NCBI GenBank assembly: GCA_010015655.1
Contig: ML976666.1
Location: 636,092 to 700,091, forward strand
DNA: 64,000 nt
Direction of reading: 5' to 3'
From: Bimuria novae-zelandiae CBS 107.79
Lineage: Eukaryota > Ascomycota > Dothideomycetes > Pleosporales > Didymosphaeriaceae
How positions within the stretch are numbered: the stretch's first letter is position 1; every line of letters starts with the position of its first letter. The translations under genes were made by a program, and so were the position numbers. Of the stretch, positions 43,376 to 56,430 are shown one piece after another. Below the pieces are notes generated by a model that had not been told where the DNA came from, made no database searches, and saw only the letters and a list, made by a program, of their open reading frames with translations.

Positions 43376-45807
43376 ATATTAGTAACTAGAATATAAGGCC
43401 TTTATATATATAGGATAACAAACCTGCGTAAGGTATATAGCGCTAGGTTACTACTATAGAGAATATTAATCTAAAATCCTAAAGTGTATATCTTATAAAG
43501 GGCCCTATAAATCCTTTTTAAAGAACTACTAAATACTATACCTTACCTATAATAAATAGACTACTCTAAATCTTCTAGCTTAATATAAAAAAGAAAAAAA
43601 TAGTATAGTATAGTGTAATAAAAAATAAATAATTATAGTAATATAGTGTGCTAGCGATCGCGGAGTCTTATATATAATAAAATAAGGAAGATAAGCTACT
43701 TATAACTTTTATAAAATATCTAAATTAAATAAAGCTTATACTAATAATATAAAAAGAGGATAAATAGCTAATTTAGAGTATAATATAAATTAGAAAAAAT
43801 ATTAAGGCCAAGTAGGTGATAGTAAACTTATTAGACCTTATAGCAGCGGTACTACGGCTCTATGACAGACCCCTCTTAGTTATGTCTGTGTACGTAGAGG
43901 GCACGAATGCACGAGCGCAGGCAGACTCTACCAGCACGCTCAATGCCCTAATCCAGCAACAACGGAATCGTATACAGACGCGTACGGATGTGATACTGGC
44001 TGGCGATTTCAACCAGCACGATGCACTGTGGGGAGGAGACGATGTGGTCGCACGCCGAAGGGGAGAAGCAGACCCAATTATCAACTTAATAGACGGCTAT
44101 CACCTGCAAAGCCTGCTTCCGCGCGGCACAAAGACCTGGCACTATAAGGATTAAGAGAGCACGATTGACCTAGTACTTGCTTCTATAGAGCTGGCGGAGG
44201 ACCTAATGCGATGTAGAATACACAGGACTAACCATGGGTCTGATCACAGCGCAATTAAGACGACATTTAACGTAAGCACACCGCCTTAGAGGGACGAGAG
44301 GAGGCACCTTTTTAAGAATATATTATAGGGAGAGATAAGATAAAGGATTACTAGAATACTAAACTTTAAACTAGTAATAAAAAATACTTAATATTAGGTA
44401 GACTATCTAATAAAAGTAGTACTTAAAGTAGTTTATAGCCTTACCCTAATAGCAAAGCTATTACCGTATATAAAATAGTGGCAGACGTTAGATCTAACCT
44501 AACTATAAAGGGTATATATATATTAAAAAAAACTAGGCGGGGACGTAACGTTAGGCTAGCTAACTTAACTTAGCTATAAAAAAAAGTAAAAGAAGTAGTA
44601 AAATAGTTTTATAATATAGCATAGCAATAAAGAAAGTCTTATTAGAATAACTTCTTTATAAAAGATAGTAATATATAGAAGACTGCTAGATACCTCTAGC
44701 TAGGTAAAAAGACTAATTTTAGCAAAACCCCACCTCTATTTAGGGAGGATAAGACTATATTAGAGGGACCATAAAAGTAAGCGGAGGAAATACTCTTTAT
44801 TTTCTTTTACTACTACTAGGAATAATTAAAGAGGAGGAAAAGAGACACTAAAGAAGGTAATTACCTATACTACTACTAAATCTAAAAGAAATAGAATAAG
44901 TAGTAAATAAGGCAAAACTGTAAAAAGCGCCTAATAAAGATAGTCTTCTAACAAGAGTATAGAAATAAATATAACTAGTAGTAAAATAGAACGTACTACG
45001 CCTGTTCTAAACGTTTATTAATAAAAGTTAACTACTAACTTAGTAGTTAAACGCCAGGATTATCCACCTAAAAAAGCCTAAGAAGGATAAATATACTAAA
45101 GTAAAAATTTAGCAACTAATTTTACTACTATTAATACTAAAAATAATAATAGAAGTAGGGCTTATAAAAAAGATATTATATATAGTAGAGGAGCATAGCA
45201 TTCTCCCCACAAACTACTTCGGGGCTAGAAAGAAGCATTTAGCTAAGTAAGCACTACTATTACTATAAAAATATATATATTAAGTATAAAGGGAGCGGTA
45301 GGTACTTAGCCGTATTAGCTTTAATATTAAAGGTGTATATAATAGTATATATAAAAATAAGCTAATATAGAGGCTACGCGCTAAAGAGATCTTTTAAATT
45401 TTAATATATTAGGTAGACGCCTTTTACTCTAAGCAAATAGCGAATATTATAATAAATAAACAATTATTAGAAAAGTGAGACCTGCTATAAGTAGGGCTAC
45501 TATAAAATTTATTACTATTACTTAACTTCTTCTTCTTCTTCTTGTTCTTTAACGCTAATCTCATCTAGGGATAGATTAATAAGAATAAAAAATTAATTAT
45601 ATTTATAAATAACTTTAGTATATAGGTAACAGGTTGCTTAGTTATAAATAATTATAAGGGGCTCTAAAAGATTATTAGTTACGTAAGTAGCTAAAAAAAG
45701 CAGATTAGCGTAACCTTTAAGATAAATAAAATCACGCTAATATACTTTATATAAAATAAGGGGCGGACCTGCACCTAACTAATTAGAGTAAAAAGCTAAG
45801 AAGTTAA
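43376..45807 (+). mobile_element. Tad1-like LINE, truncated
   Basis: A non-LTR retrotransposon on the plus strand. An endonuclease is followed by a reverse transcriptase that stops abruptly where Cop5 inserted (45803). About 22 bases beyond Cop5 (62847-62868) may continue the frame. The 5' limit is uncertain and no poly-A tail is visible. Confidence 0.75.
43801..45802 (+). pseudogene. LINE endonuclease and reverse transcriptase remnant
   Basis: The apurinic-type endonuclease domain (exonuclease-endonuclease-phosphatase fold) is at 43816-44290, with ILAGDFNQHDALWGGD and, after one stop, TNHGSDHSAIKTTF, both hallmark metal-binding and catalytic motifs. The reverse transcriptase follows from about 44290: a segment near 45190-45240 (HSILPTNYFGARKKH) matches the LINE RT motif LPxxHFGAR, and a later one near 45310-45360 gives the SFDVKGAYN-like stretch in altered form. 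The endonuclease is almost free of RIP while the RT is full of TAA/TAG. Confidence 0.8.
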
Positions 45808-45950
45808 TATAACGTCGAAAAGAGTGTTAAGGCAATCGTTGTTTTGATTAAGAAGCTACTCTATAGAGCTATATACTATGGATTACGTAAGTCACGTGCA
45901 CGGGCTGCACGTACGCGGGTGGCCGAAGCTTTATGACCTATACCGTCACA
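45808..45950 (-). repeat. Cop5 3' LTR
   Basis: 143 bp. Contains CACGTGCACGGGC and GCACGTACGCGGG, a near-palindromic pair. The terminal tgtg is tata by RIP. Confidence 0.9.
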
Positions 45951-46487
45951 CACCCCCTTAGCTTCATGTTAATTAAGAGGTAAAGCTAAAATCTTACTTA
46001 ATTAGGTAACTAAATATATAAAATTAATAATAATAATATTATTATTATTAACGCGACTCTAGAGACATTATGCGATGTTAATAAAGTAAAGCTATAAGAT
46101 AAACTCCTAATATTTAGCCTTTAAGAGGACTCTAGTAAGCTAGTTAGCGTCTATCTTATCTATAGGAACTTATTTAATAATAAGTTACTAAGCTTCTACC
46201 TCTTATTAGATCTTCATATAATAGATATAAACGTGTTAAATCTTTACATATGGTTAATCTAGATTCTTATTAATAATTCTTACTACCTATTAATTATTAT
46301 AGTGAATCGTAGGCGTTATGCCTAAGTTAAATAAAATACTATTAAAGAAGTGAAGCTACTCTACTATCTATAACTTAGTAAAGGAGATTAAAAGTAACTT
46401 TAATTTAGTAGTAAACTTAGTAATAGTATGCTAGATAGTTACCTTCTAGTTAATAATTATACTATAGAGAAAGAAATATTATCCTTA

Positions 46488-48284
46488 ACGTGTTTTATAA
46501 GCGAGTGCGCATTACAAGCCAGTGCGCACCCTACTAACTTTTCGCAAAGCGTAAACTTCTACCTACTATAGCGCCCCTAACTGAAGCCCAGCTAGCTTCT
46601 TATAAGGCTAATATATACCTTGCTATATTAGCTCTTTAGTGAAACTAAATTTAAAGTAAAGTAGTTACTATATAGACGTCTAATATTTTTTAAAATATAC
46701 TTTATTACTAACACGCTAATAAGCCTGCCTAACGTAATTATTAGCCTAAATTAAAAAAGCTTACCTAGCTAGGAGACGAGGTAATTATTAAGTATATACT
46801 TAGCCTAGACTAGCGTGAATTTGCGCCTACGTACGCGGCCATACATAATATAGCTAATAAGCTACTTGCTACGCGTGGTAAAGGTTAGGTTAGCGTCTAC
46901 TAGCCACGTAACTTTATTAAGCGTATAAATAGCCTTATAACGCGATTTAATTAAGTATATAATAAGTAAATAGCTCTATGTAAGAATCCTATATTGAATA
47001 AAAGTAAATTTAAGCTTATTAAGTAAATAAAGGCTTAATACGGTATTTATAATAAAGATATCTATAACTTTAATAAGGTTAGCTTTATAATAGGCAAGAT
47101 TATAACTTAGCTTATTATAATAGGGTTAAAGAAGAGAGGCTAGCTAAAGGCTATTTAGCTAAGTAATTATAAGTATACGATAGTAATTTAAGAAATCAAT
47201 ATTACTACTAGGCTATCTTACTATTTATTAGTTTTACTAGCTAGCACTACTTATTTACCTAGTATAAAAAGGATACCCTACGCGACTAGACTATTACTAT
47301 TAGTAATAATAGCTAAATAACTAATAAAATTAGAGTTGAGTAGCTAAAGCACTTTATTAAGTATATAAAAGGTAAGATAGTTAGGACGCGTTAGCTACTT
47401 ATCCTTAATAATTATAAAAGCTACCACTCTTTTAAGTTTTAAAGGGTTTATAAAAAGAATAATGTCTACATGCTCTATATACTAGCATACTTATTTTACC
47501 TACTATAGCTACTTAATATTAGCTACTTCTCGCTATTAAAGCGCGCGTATAGCTACTAGATTAAAAGTCTAATACGCGACTATATTAACTATATTATAAA
47601 GCTTAAGTTTTTACTAGCCTTTTAAGGCGCAGGCCTTGTTCCTCTCTAGCTAGACATTATTTTATTAAAGCTAAATATATAGCTCTATATGCCTACTCAT
47701 TTAGCTACTATAGTAAAGGCTCTTTAAAAGGCTTAAACACTAAGTAACGTACGTAAGCTTAATACTTAATTAATATTAATACGTAATTACGTATAATAGT
47801 ATAAGAGCTTATTACTAGCCTTAATTATTAAAGTAATTAGCTAGCTTAAAAAGGGGGTAGAAGTAATAATGCTTTTAGCTAAGCTAATACGTAATTAGAT
47901 TACTAGCTTTAAAAGAGCTAACAAGATAGTAATAAAGCGTAGGTAACGTAAGAAGAAGCAGATATAAAAGTAAAGGACTTTAATAAAGGGAGAGGGAAAG
48001 GATATACTTGCTTAAAAGGAGGCTTACTAGTAGATAAAGCGTGAACAGCGTTAAGGTGGGGAGTAATTAGACCGTAGCCGCCAGGCTCTGGCGTGCTGCA
48101 AGCGGTGTAGAGAGACTGGGCACAACTTACGCACGTGTAAAAAAGATATTTTAGATAATACTTAATCTATTTTATTAATATCTATATATTATCTCTTAAA
48201 GTGGTTAAGATATTTATATATAAAGGTATATAAAGTTAGTGGGTTGTGCACTCGCTTGTAATGCGCACTCGCTTGTAAAACACG
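46488..48284 (+). mobile_element. Fot1/Pogo-type DNA transposon A
   Basis: About 1.8 kb, with inverted repeats of roughly 55 bp (ACGTGTTTTATAAGCGAGTG on the left, its complement with a few changes on the right) and a TA at the left edge. The right edge reads ACACGTATT, so one base may have been lost and the end is uncertain by one or two bases. It is inserted in the RNase H region of Cop5. Confidence 0.85.
46560..48180 (+). pseudogene. Fot1/Pogo transposase A, RIPed
   Basis: It aligns along its length with the transposase of element B (50640-52290). Pieces include KRINSLITRF-like DNA-binding residues near 46920, a DDE region near 47250-47330, and a basic C-terminus near 47930-48010. Stops are frequent. 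The family uses a CENP-B-type helix-turn-helix plus a DDE_1 nuclease. Confidence 0.75.
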
Positions 48285-48542
48285 TATTAATATATAATTA
48301 CCCTGGATCAGTGAGATGGCAAGTAAGGACGACGTGGCTATAAGAAACATTAGGCCACGTCTAGTAAGTACTATAGACAAGATAGCTAATAAGCTCTTAA
48401 TATAGCTTAGTACGTCGAACGTCTGTCTCCTTAATTAACTTGTTGAGAGAGTTACTATTAAGTAGAAAGTTAGGCTTTTTATAACTTACTAATTATATGC
48501 TATACTTTTATAAACCTTATTAATATATATATCTTAAATAAA

Positions 48543-49011
48543 TGTTAGGATCCGAGCGACCTACAAGTGTCGAGGACCAACGATAGGCAGCCGCGGGGTA
48601 ACCATTAGTGGGACTACACTATCGAGGTCACGTGCTCTACCATCCCGCCAAGAATACTATCCTGGATGGCACAACCCTCCTGGATGGCACAACCCTCCCA
48701 GATGGCACAACCCTCCCAAATGGCATAATCATCCTGGATGGCACAGGATTATGGGATGGCAGGAAAAGGATTAAATATATAAACCTACATAAATACCCTT
48801 AAGGCATTCGTGTTTAACCTGTTTATTAATCTATTGTTTAGATCTAAATAAGTAACCTTGTTGATTTAATTATGCTATATACACCTTTAATACTAACGCC
48901 CTAGTAACAAGCGCAAGCTATTACTACGATCCTCTCCTATCCTACTAGTATTCCTGCCCGAGAACCAACCTTAGCCCCTTAGGGATTAGCTATCTCTTTA
49001 GGATCTTAACA
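48543..49011 (+). repeat. Gypsy 5' LTR
   Basis: 469 bp, with an internal 18-bp minisatellite (48661 onward) and a TATA-like ATTAAATATATAAACC at 48770-48785 that could be the promoter. Confidence 0.92.
48661..48750 (+). repeat. 18-bp minisatellite in Gypsy LTR
   Basis: Four to five copies of CCTGGATGGCACAACCCT start at 48661, 48679, 48697, 48715 and 48733. The same array in the 3' LTR starts at 58319. It lies upstream of the presumed TATA box, in the U3 position. Confidence 0.85.
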
Positions 49012-50539
49012 TCTTAAACACCCTTAATATAAGTACTACTAGGACCCCTACCTCTTCCATGGCTTCGGATAACCACGTCACCCCTATAGGGGATGGCAAG
49101 AACAAGGCACACAAACCTAACTTATATAATAGCAATTGTACCCTCCTTAACACCTGGCTATTGTAACTAGACCTCTACTTCTTTAACTAAAACTAAGACC
49201 TTAAAGACAAAAAGAAGGTTATCTTCGCAGCGACCTATATGCGAGGAAGCGCTAAAGAATAGATCTATCCTTACCTAGTTAAATACCTGGACATGGATTA
49301 CGACAACAAGGATGAAGACTACATTAACAGTAATAAAGATACTATTAATATTATTAAGGACTACGCTAACTTTAAAAAGTGCCTTTAGCAAATATTTAGA
49401 ATTACTAATAAAACCGCTATCGCTAAGCGTGCGATCTAAACAATTTAATAGTAACAATCTGCAGCCAAGTATATAGCTAAATTCTATAAGTACGCCGTGT
49501 AACTTAACTAGGAGGATAAATCTTTTAAAATAATATATAAATAAGGACTTAAACGCAACGTGCGCGAAGAACTACTACGCAGCGGTGTAAAAATAGAGAC
49601 CCTAGAAGAACTATATAAAGAGACTATCCGTATTAATAGGGAATGGTTCGCTTTGTAAGAAGAGCTACGCAAGAACCCGAGGAACGTTAGTTTTAGGCGA
49701 CAGGCACCTATAGTCTATAGGGCGCCGCCGAAAACACCTTAACGCCAGCAACGCAACTATTACGGACCCTAACTAATAAAAGACGTCTAGTTTAATAACT
49801 TAAAAAAGGGAATAGGAAAGGCTATAGGCTTCTAAAAGCCTAACTAGCGCAACCTAGATAGAACCCAACGCAAGGGGACTGGGACGCGCCTATGTTTTAT
49901 ATATAGTAAACTAGGCTACATCGCCAGGAACTGCAGATCTAAGAACAAGATTATTAGATAGTTAAACGTACTATCCGTCGCAGATATAGACGCAACCGAC
50001 GAGGAATAGCAAGTAATAAACGCTATTAAGTAACTTAATATCTAAGATAAAGACTTGGAGCGATTAGGATTGCCTAACTTACAACTCTACAAGGATGCAT
50101 ACGAAGGTTCGAATAAGAAAGAGATAGAGCTAATGCCTTAATCTCCTACACCTTACCCTAGCTAGAACAAGCTAGTTACCAGCAAGACGACGAACGTTTT
50201 CGACTTCTTAGAAAGACACTAACTAAGGGAAGGAGACTTCGGGTTTGTAGCGATAGAATAACAAGACTACGCAAAAGCATTTTTCCATGCTTACTAACCT
50301 GACCTAGTTAGTAAAGCAGCACGAGAAATGGCGGACCACCGCTACGCCCACAAAGACCCCAAAAAGAAGTACCTAAACAAAAGCCTAAACTACGAACCAT
50401 AGTACGACCTGGACCACCGCAACCCTACGCATAAGACCATACAATAGACCCTCTATAGAGAAGATTAATGTACCATTTATTACTAAGCTAAGGAATATAG
50501 CTACTTTCCCTAAACATACTAATAATGCAAATAGGAGTA

Positions 50540-52388
50540 ACATGTTTAATAAGCGAGTCGCGAATATAAGCGAGTCGCGAGCCCCACCAACTTTCTACAC
50601 CTCTCTAACTCATAACCACTATTTCTCTACCCACTACCTCTTAAATACCCTTAAACGAAGCAGACGTTTAGCTTATAATCTTAGCTATTAATAAATCGCA
50701 AATTCTAGCTATTAATCGTGCTGTAGCTATCTATAATATTCCTAAAGCGACGCTACGCGACCAACGCGCTAGGAAGCTTCTATAACGCGATTACTAGCCT
50801 AACTTAAAGAAGCTCACCTAGCGAGAGGAGGAGGTGATTATTAGACATATACTTAACTTAGATACACGTGGATTTGCGCCTACGTACGTAGCTATACGTA
50901 ATATAACTAATAAGCTACTAGCTACGCGCGGCGCTAGTTAGGTTAGTGTCTATTAGCTACGTAACTTTATTAAGCGTATAGATAGTCTTACGACGCGTTT
51001 TAATCGAGCGTACGATAAGTAGAGAGCTCTATATAAGGATCTTATATTAATTAAAAGCTAGTTTAAGCTTGTAGAGGAGATAAAGGCCAAGTATGGCATC
51101 TGCGATGATAATATCTATAACTTTAATAAGGCTAGCTTTATAATAGGCAAGATTACGACTTAGCTCGTTGTGACAGGGTTAGAGAGGAGAGGTCGGCTAA
51201 AGACTGTCTAGCCTGGTAATTGTAAATGGGTGATAGCGATTACTGCTATTAACGCTACTGGCTAGTTAGTCCTGCCGTTCCTTATCTTCGCTGGCTAGTA
51301 TTACCTATCTGCCTAGTATAAGGAGGACATCCCACGCGACTAGGCGATCGTAGTAAGCGATAATAGCTAGATAAATAACGAACTAGGAGTAGAGTAGCTA
51401 AAGTACTTTAATGCTTATATAAAGACTTGCGTTGTTAGTGCGCGCCGCCTGCTTGTCTTTAATAGCTATAAGAGCTACTACTCTCTTAAGTTTTAAGAGC
51501 TTTATAGGGAGAATAATATCTACACGCTCTATATGCCGCCTTATTTATCCTACCTACTATAGCTACTTAATATTAGCTACTTCTCGCCGTTAAAGCGCGC
51601 GTACAGCCGTAAGGTTAAAAGCCTAATCTACTACTATATTAACTATATTACTAAGCTCGAGTTCTTACCAGCCTTTAAGATAGCATTTAATTAATTATTT
51701 ACCTTAACTAATATCTACTTAGCCTTTCGAGGCGCAGGCCTTGTGCCTCTCTAACTAAACGTTATACTATTAAAGCTTAACGTGTAGCTGCGTACACCTA
51801 CTCTAGCTACTTTATTAGAGGCTCTCTAGGAGGCTTATACGCCAAGCAACGTACGTAAGCTTAAGACTTAATTAACGTTAATACGAGATCGCGTGCGACG
51901 GTATAAAAGCTTATTACTAGCTTTAATTATTAAGGTAATTAACTAGCTTAAGAAGGGTGCTAAGATAATAATACTCTTAGCTAAGCTAATACGTGATTAG
52001 ATTACTAGTCTTAAGAGAGCTAATAAGGCAGTATTAGCGCGTAAACAGCGTAAAAAAAAGCGTATATAGCAACGTGGGGTCTTAATAAAGGGAGCTAGAG
52101 AGGATATACTCGCTTAAAGGGAAGTTAATTAGCAGATTACTTATAAAGAGCGTTGAACAGGAGAGCGATTAGGCCGTAGCCGCCAGGCTCTAGCGCGCTG
52201 CAAGAGGTGCAGAGAGACTGGGCACAACTTACGCACGTGTAAAAAAGATACTTCAGATACTACTTAATCTATTATATAGATATCTCTATACTAACTCTTA
52301 ATATGGTTGAGATATACGTCTATAGAGGCGCAGAAAGTTGGTGGGGCTCGCGACTTGCTTATATTCGCGACTCGCTTATTAAACATGT
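50540..52388 (+). mobile_element. Fot1/Pogo-type DNA transposon B
   Basis: 1849 bp, with inverted repeats of about 59 bp (ACATGTTTAATAAGCGAGTC outermost; one mismatch seen) and TA at 50538-50539 and 52389-52390. Each terminus contains a direct pair of GCGAGTCGCGA units. It is inserted between the Gag and protease parts of the Gypsy. Confidence 0.93.
50640..52290 (+). pseudogene. Fot1/Pogo transposase B, RIPed
   Basis: A Psq/CENP-B-type DNA-binding half (AINRAVAIYNIPKATLRDQR near 50700) is followed by a DDE_1 domain: NFNKASFIIGKITTQLVV (near 51115), WVIAITAINATG-like (51230) and the VVSDNSQINN segment (51355), then RSLKFQELYREN-like pieces. The reading sense is clear over 500 residues with few indels, but many TAG codons replace CAG. 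Confidence 0.82.
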
Positions 52389-55300
52389 TAGTTTAACTAC
52401 CCTATCGCCTATTATAACGTTCACCTCTAGGACAAGTGCGAAACGCGATACTTTCTATACCTTAACTAAGCGCCAAAATAAGTAATATTGCTACTAGTTA
52501 ACGGAAAATGCGCATCTAATAAATAGTAAACATGCTTACACCCTAACTACGAGAAACATAAAGAGCAAAAGGGAAAGCATAGGTTTAATCGCATACTAAA
52601 AGGGACTACAACCCTTAGGATTAAAATAGTAACGAAGGAAGAAGACGGTGAAGCTCTCCTAAAAGAGGCCTAGTAGCAGCCTTAGGAGAAGAAGAAGGAA
52701 GGACACCTTAAGCCTATAAAGCCACCTATAGAAAAGATATCTTTTTTAGACCTAGGCTTAGGCGGGAAAACGCCTTCAGAGAACTAAATGCTATAAACAG
52801 TTAGGCATTAATTAAGCTACCAGTATAGCTTAAAGAAATATAGATAAAAGCCATGCTGGACTCAGGAGCACAGGAAAGCTATATGTTAAGAAAAGCACTT
52901 AATAGAGCAGGACTCTATAAGTGCAAGAAGGCTATACCCTATACTATCTATGTCGCGAATAGATAACTAATGCCCGGCAAAGCAACGATTAAATACGAGG
53001 TCGAAACTACCCTCACGATCCATAGACACCAGGAATTAATTACCCTTGATATTATTAAGGAAGCTAATCACGACGTGATTTTAGGATTACCCTAGTTAAG
53101 GAAGCACAACCCCATAATTAACTAGGAAAAGAAAGAGCTATCCTTTAAGCGCTGCAACTATGCATTGCAAGTAAAGCCTACGTATTAATAGAGCATAATA
53201 GTAGATAAGAGAGCTATTAACAACATAGTCTTGCGACTAAAAGTCGATAAACACGAAACCAACTTAGTAAACGCTAGCAGGAACTACTAGGTTATAAAGC
53301 GTAAGCACGAAGAGAACAGCATACCTCTTAATATCCCTAATAAATATAAGGAATAGAGTTATTTATTTTAAGAAGAGAAAGGAGCTAACGCCCTTCCTAA
53401 GCATACACACTAAAATTATTATATTATTCTTAAAGAGGGAAAGACGCCATCCTTTAGACCACTATACGGACAAAGCGCAAAAGAACTCTAATAGATACGC
53501 GAATTCCTAAAGAAAGCCCTTAAGAGGTAATAAATACACAAGTTAGAATTGCTAGCAGCATCACCCCTAATATTTATTATAAAGAAGGATAGAACACAAC
53601 GTCCATACATTAACTATAGAAGGCTGAATGACATAACAATTAAGAACAGATACCCACTACTAAATATATAAGAATCTCGAGACAGGCTAGGACGAGCCAA
53701 GATATTCACACTTCGACCTACAAGACAGATACCACCTCATATAAATAGTAGCAGGTGACGAGTGGAAGACAGCCTTTTAAACCAGATACGGACTGTTTAA
53801 GTACCAAGTTATGCCTTTTAGACTCACGAACGCACCAGCAACGTTCTAAGCAATAATTAATAATGTACTAAGGAACTACCTTAATATATTTATAGTTGCC
53901 TATCTTAACGATATCCTAGTATTCTCTAAACAAGAGAAGGAGCATATATAACACGTAAAAATAGTACTACAAGCGCTAGACAGCGCCAACCTATAATTAA
54001 AACTTAAGAAATATAAATTCCATGTTACAGAATTAGAGTTTCTAGGACATGTTATTAATACTAAAGGTATCTAAGTAAGCCTTTCGAAGATTAAGGAAGT
54101 AAAGAAGTAAAAATTACTTACTAACCTTAAGGAAGTATAAGCCTTTCTTAGATTTACTAGATTTAATAGATAGTTTATCACAGACTACTCCAGAATTACA
54201 CTACCACTTACGAACCTTACGAAGAAAGACAAACCTTTTAATTAGACGAAAGAATATAAACAAGCATTCTAGACACTACGAGAAGCATATATTACGCCAC
54301 TAGTCCTTATACACTTCCAGGACAACAAACCCCTACGTATTAAAACAAACGTAAGCGACTTAGTAGTTAGAGCATACGCGAAATAAGAGAAGAATAGCAA
54401 ATAGCACCTAGTTATATACTACGCACACAAGTTTACACCTAAAGAATTACGATACGAAGTACACGACAAAGAACTACTTGCAATTATAAAAGCTATTAAA
54501 CACTAGAGGATCTACGCACATAGTTACTTAGAATTCACAATCTTTATAGACTATAAAAACCTCACACGTTTTACAACCACGAAAGAACTGAACCAACGAC
54601 AAGGAAGATAGTCAGAAACACTAGGACAATACAAATTTAAAATTGTGTACACCCTAGACAAGGAAAACGGACAAGCAGATGCTCTTAGTAGAATAAATAA
54701 CTATAGAGAAAAAGTTAAAACCTACTCCGCAATACTAAAACAAAATTCCAACGGTTCTTTAGAACCTACGGCAGAACTCAATTAACTCCTTATACTCACA
54801 CGAGAAGTACCCAAGGAACAACAGACAGAGATTATACGACAATACCACAACGACCCTATATACGGACACCCCGGAATTAAAAAGACAATAGAACTAATCC
54901 AGAGGAACTATAGCTTTAAAGGAATTAAGGAAGTAGTAGTAACATATATACGCAAGTGCGCAAAATGCCAGCGCAATAAACACGCAACACATCTTAAGTA
55001 CGGAGAGATGCAAGCCATCCAGATACCCATGGCACCATGGGAAGACATTATAATAGACTTTATCACAGGATTGCCAAAGTTAAAAGACCTTACAAACGGA
55101 GTAAGCTATGACGCAATACTAATAATCGTATATAGATTTACTAAGTACGTGGAACTACTACCATGTAAAAAGACAACGACGGCAACGGAACTAGCATTCC
55201 TTATCCTAGACTAACTTATACGACATTATGGCATCCCTAAGACAATTATCAGCGATAGAGACAAGCTCTTTACCTTAAACTACTAGACAACACTCATAGC

Positions 55301-56430
55301 ACTTATTAGAATAAAACGAAAGCTATTGACAGCTTATCACCCACAAACGGACGGATAAACAGAACGTACGAATTAAATAATGAAAACGTACCTACGCATC
55401 TACTACAACAACCAGAAGAATAACTAGATTTCCCTATTACTAATGGCACAATTAGCATACAATAACAAGATATTAGCAATAACTAGATATACACCGTTCT
55501 ATGCAAACCACGAAAGACATCTACATCTCTTTAATTAGACATTTCCTACTACTATTAGAGCAGAAGAAGCCATCAACACGGCTATAAAAATAAAAGAAAT
55601 ACATTAACAACTCTAAGAGAACCTCGAGAAAGCTCAACAGCAAAGCATTTCTTACACAAACTAAAAAAGAAAAACGGCACCTTAGCTAAAGAAGGGGGAT
55701 AAAGCATACCTGCTTACAAAAAATCTTCGAACCTAGAAGAAGAAGCATAAGAAACTAGATTATATTAAGATTAGGCTATTTTTTATTATTAAACAAGTAT
55801 CACTGGTTAACTACTAATTAGAATTACTACTAGACGCTAAGATACACCTAGTATTCTATATTAACTAATTAGAACCTGCAGACCTAGAAACACTAGTTAA
55901 AACCACCTTCTATTACAAACCAGAGGAAGAAACTGAATTCGAAGTTAAGAGGATACTACGACACACGGATTAGCCACGAACATACCTAATTAAGTAGAAG
56001 GAATATCTACACTTAGAAAACATATAGAAACTAGAAGTAAACCTTAGAAACTGTCGCTAAGCGTTAGCACAGTACTATCGTCAAACTAAGAGGCAGAAGG
56101 AGAAGAACCGATTAAGAACTTATTAAGAAGAAGATCTATCGACGGATCTAGAGGAAGATTGTTGGCCTGTGACCAGCCTGGATTAGCGAAAGGATCGACA
56201 CCTCGGGACGGAGTAGCCGCACTCGCACTATCCGCCTCCTGGGTTCGTTAGGCTTTTGCAATCGCTAAATCACGGCGCGCAAACTCTTGCTTACGATTTT
56301 TCACCTCTAATAATTCGCGCTTGGCGCGAGCGACGACTTCCTCCGCGCGAGCAAGCTCTAACTCCTTCTTACGCTTCTCCTGCTCCACCCTCTCCTATTC
56401 TTCTTCAGGAACATATAACTCGCACTCTGC

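Larger units (their letters stand above)
49059..56260 (+). pseudogene. Gypsy Gag-Pol, RIPed and interrupted
   Basis: Gag starts at ATG 49059 (MASDNHVTPIGDGKNKAHKP) and has a Gag core to about 49750 and a zinc knuckle near 49890-49945 (C-F-I-Y-SKLGYIARNC; the second Cys is Tyr). Fot1 B interrupts at 50540-52388. Protease has the LDSGAQESYML segment near 52855. RT is near 53580-54050, with YLNDILVFS in place of YLDDILVFS (53901). A frame shift lies near 53715. RNase H is near 54280-54560 and the integrase near 54840-55420, with the HPGI and CAKCQRNK zinc-binding segment and AYHPQTDGxTER. The chromodomain is near 55970-56060 (YLIKxKEYLHLEN). Stops from Gln/Trp codons abound. Confidence 0.9.

Noticed and set aside
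48661..48750. Regular repeats considered as a CRISPR array
   Set aside because: Units are contiguous 18-mers with no spacers, inside an LTR, in a eukaryote.
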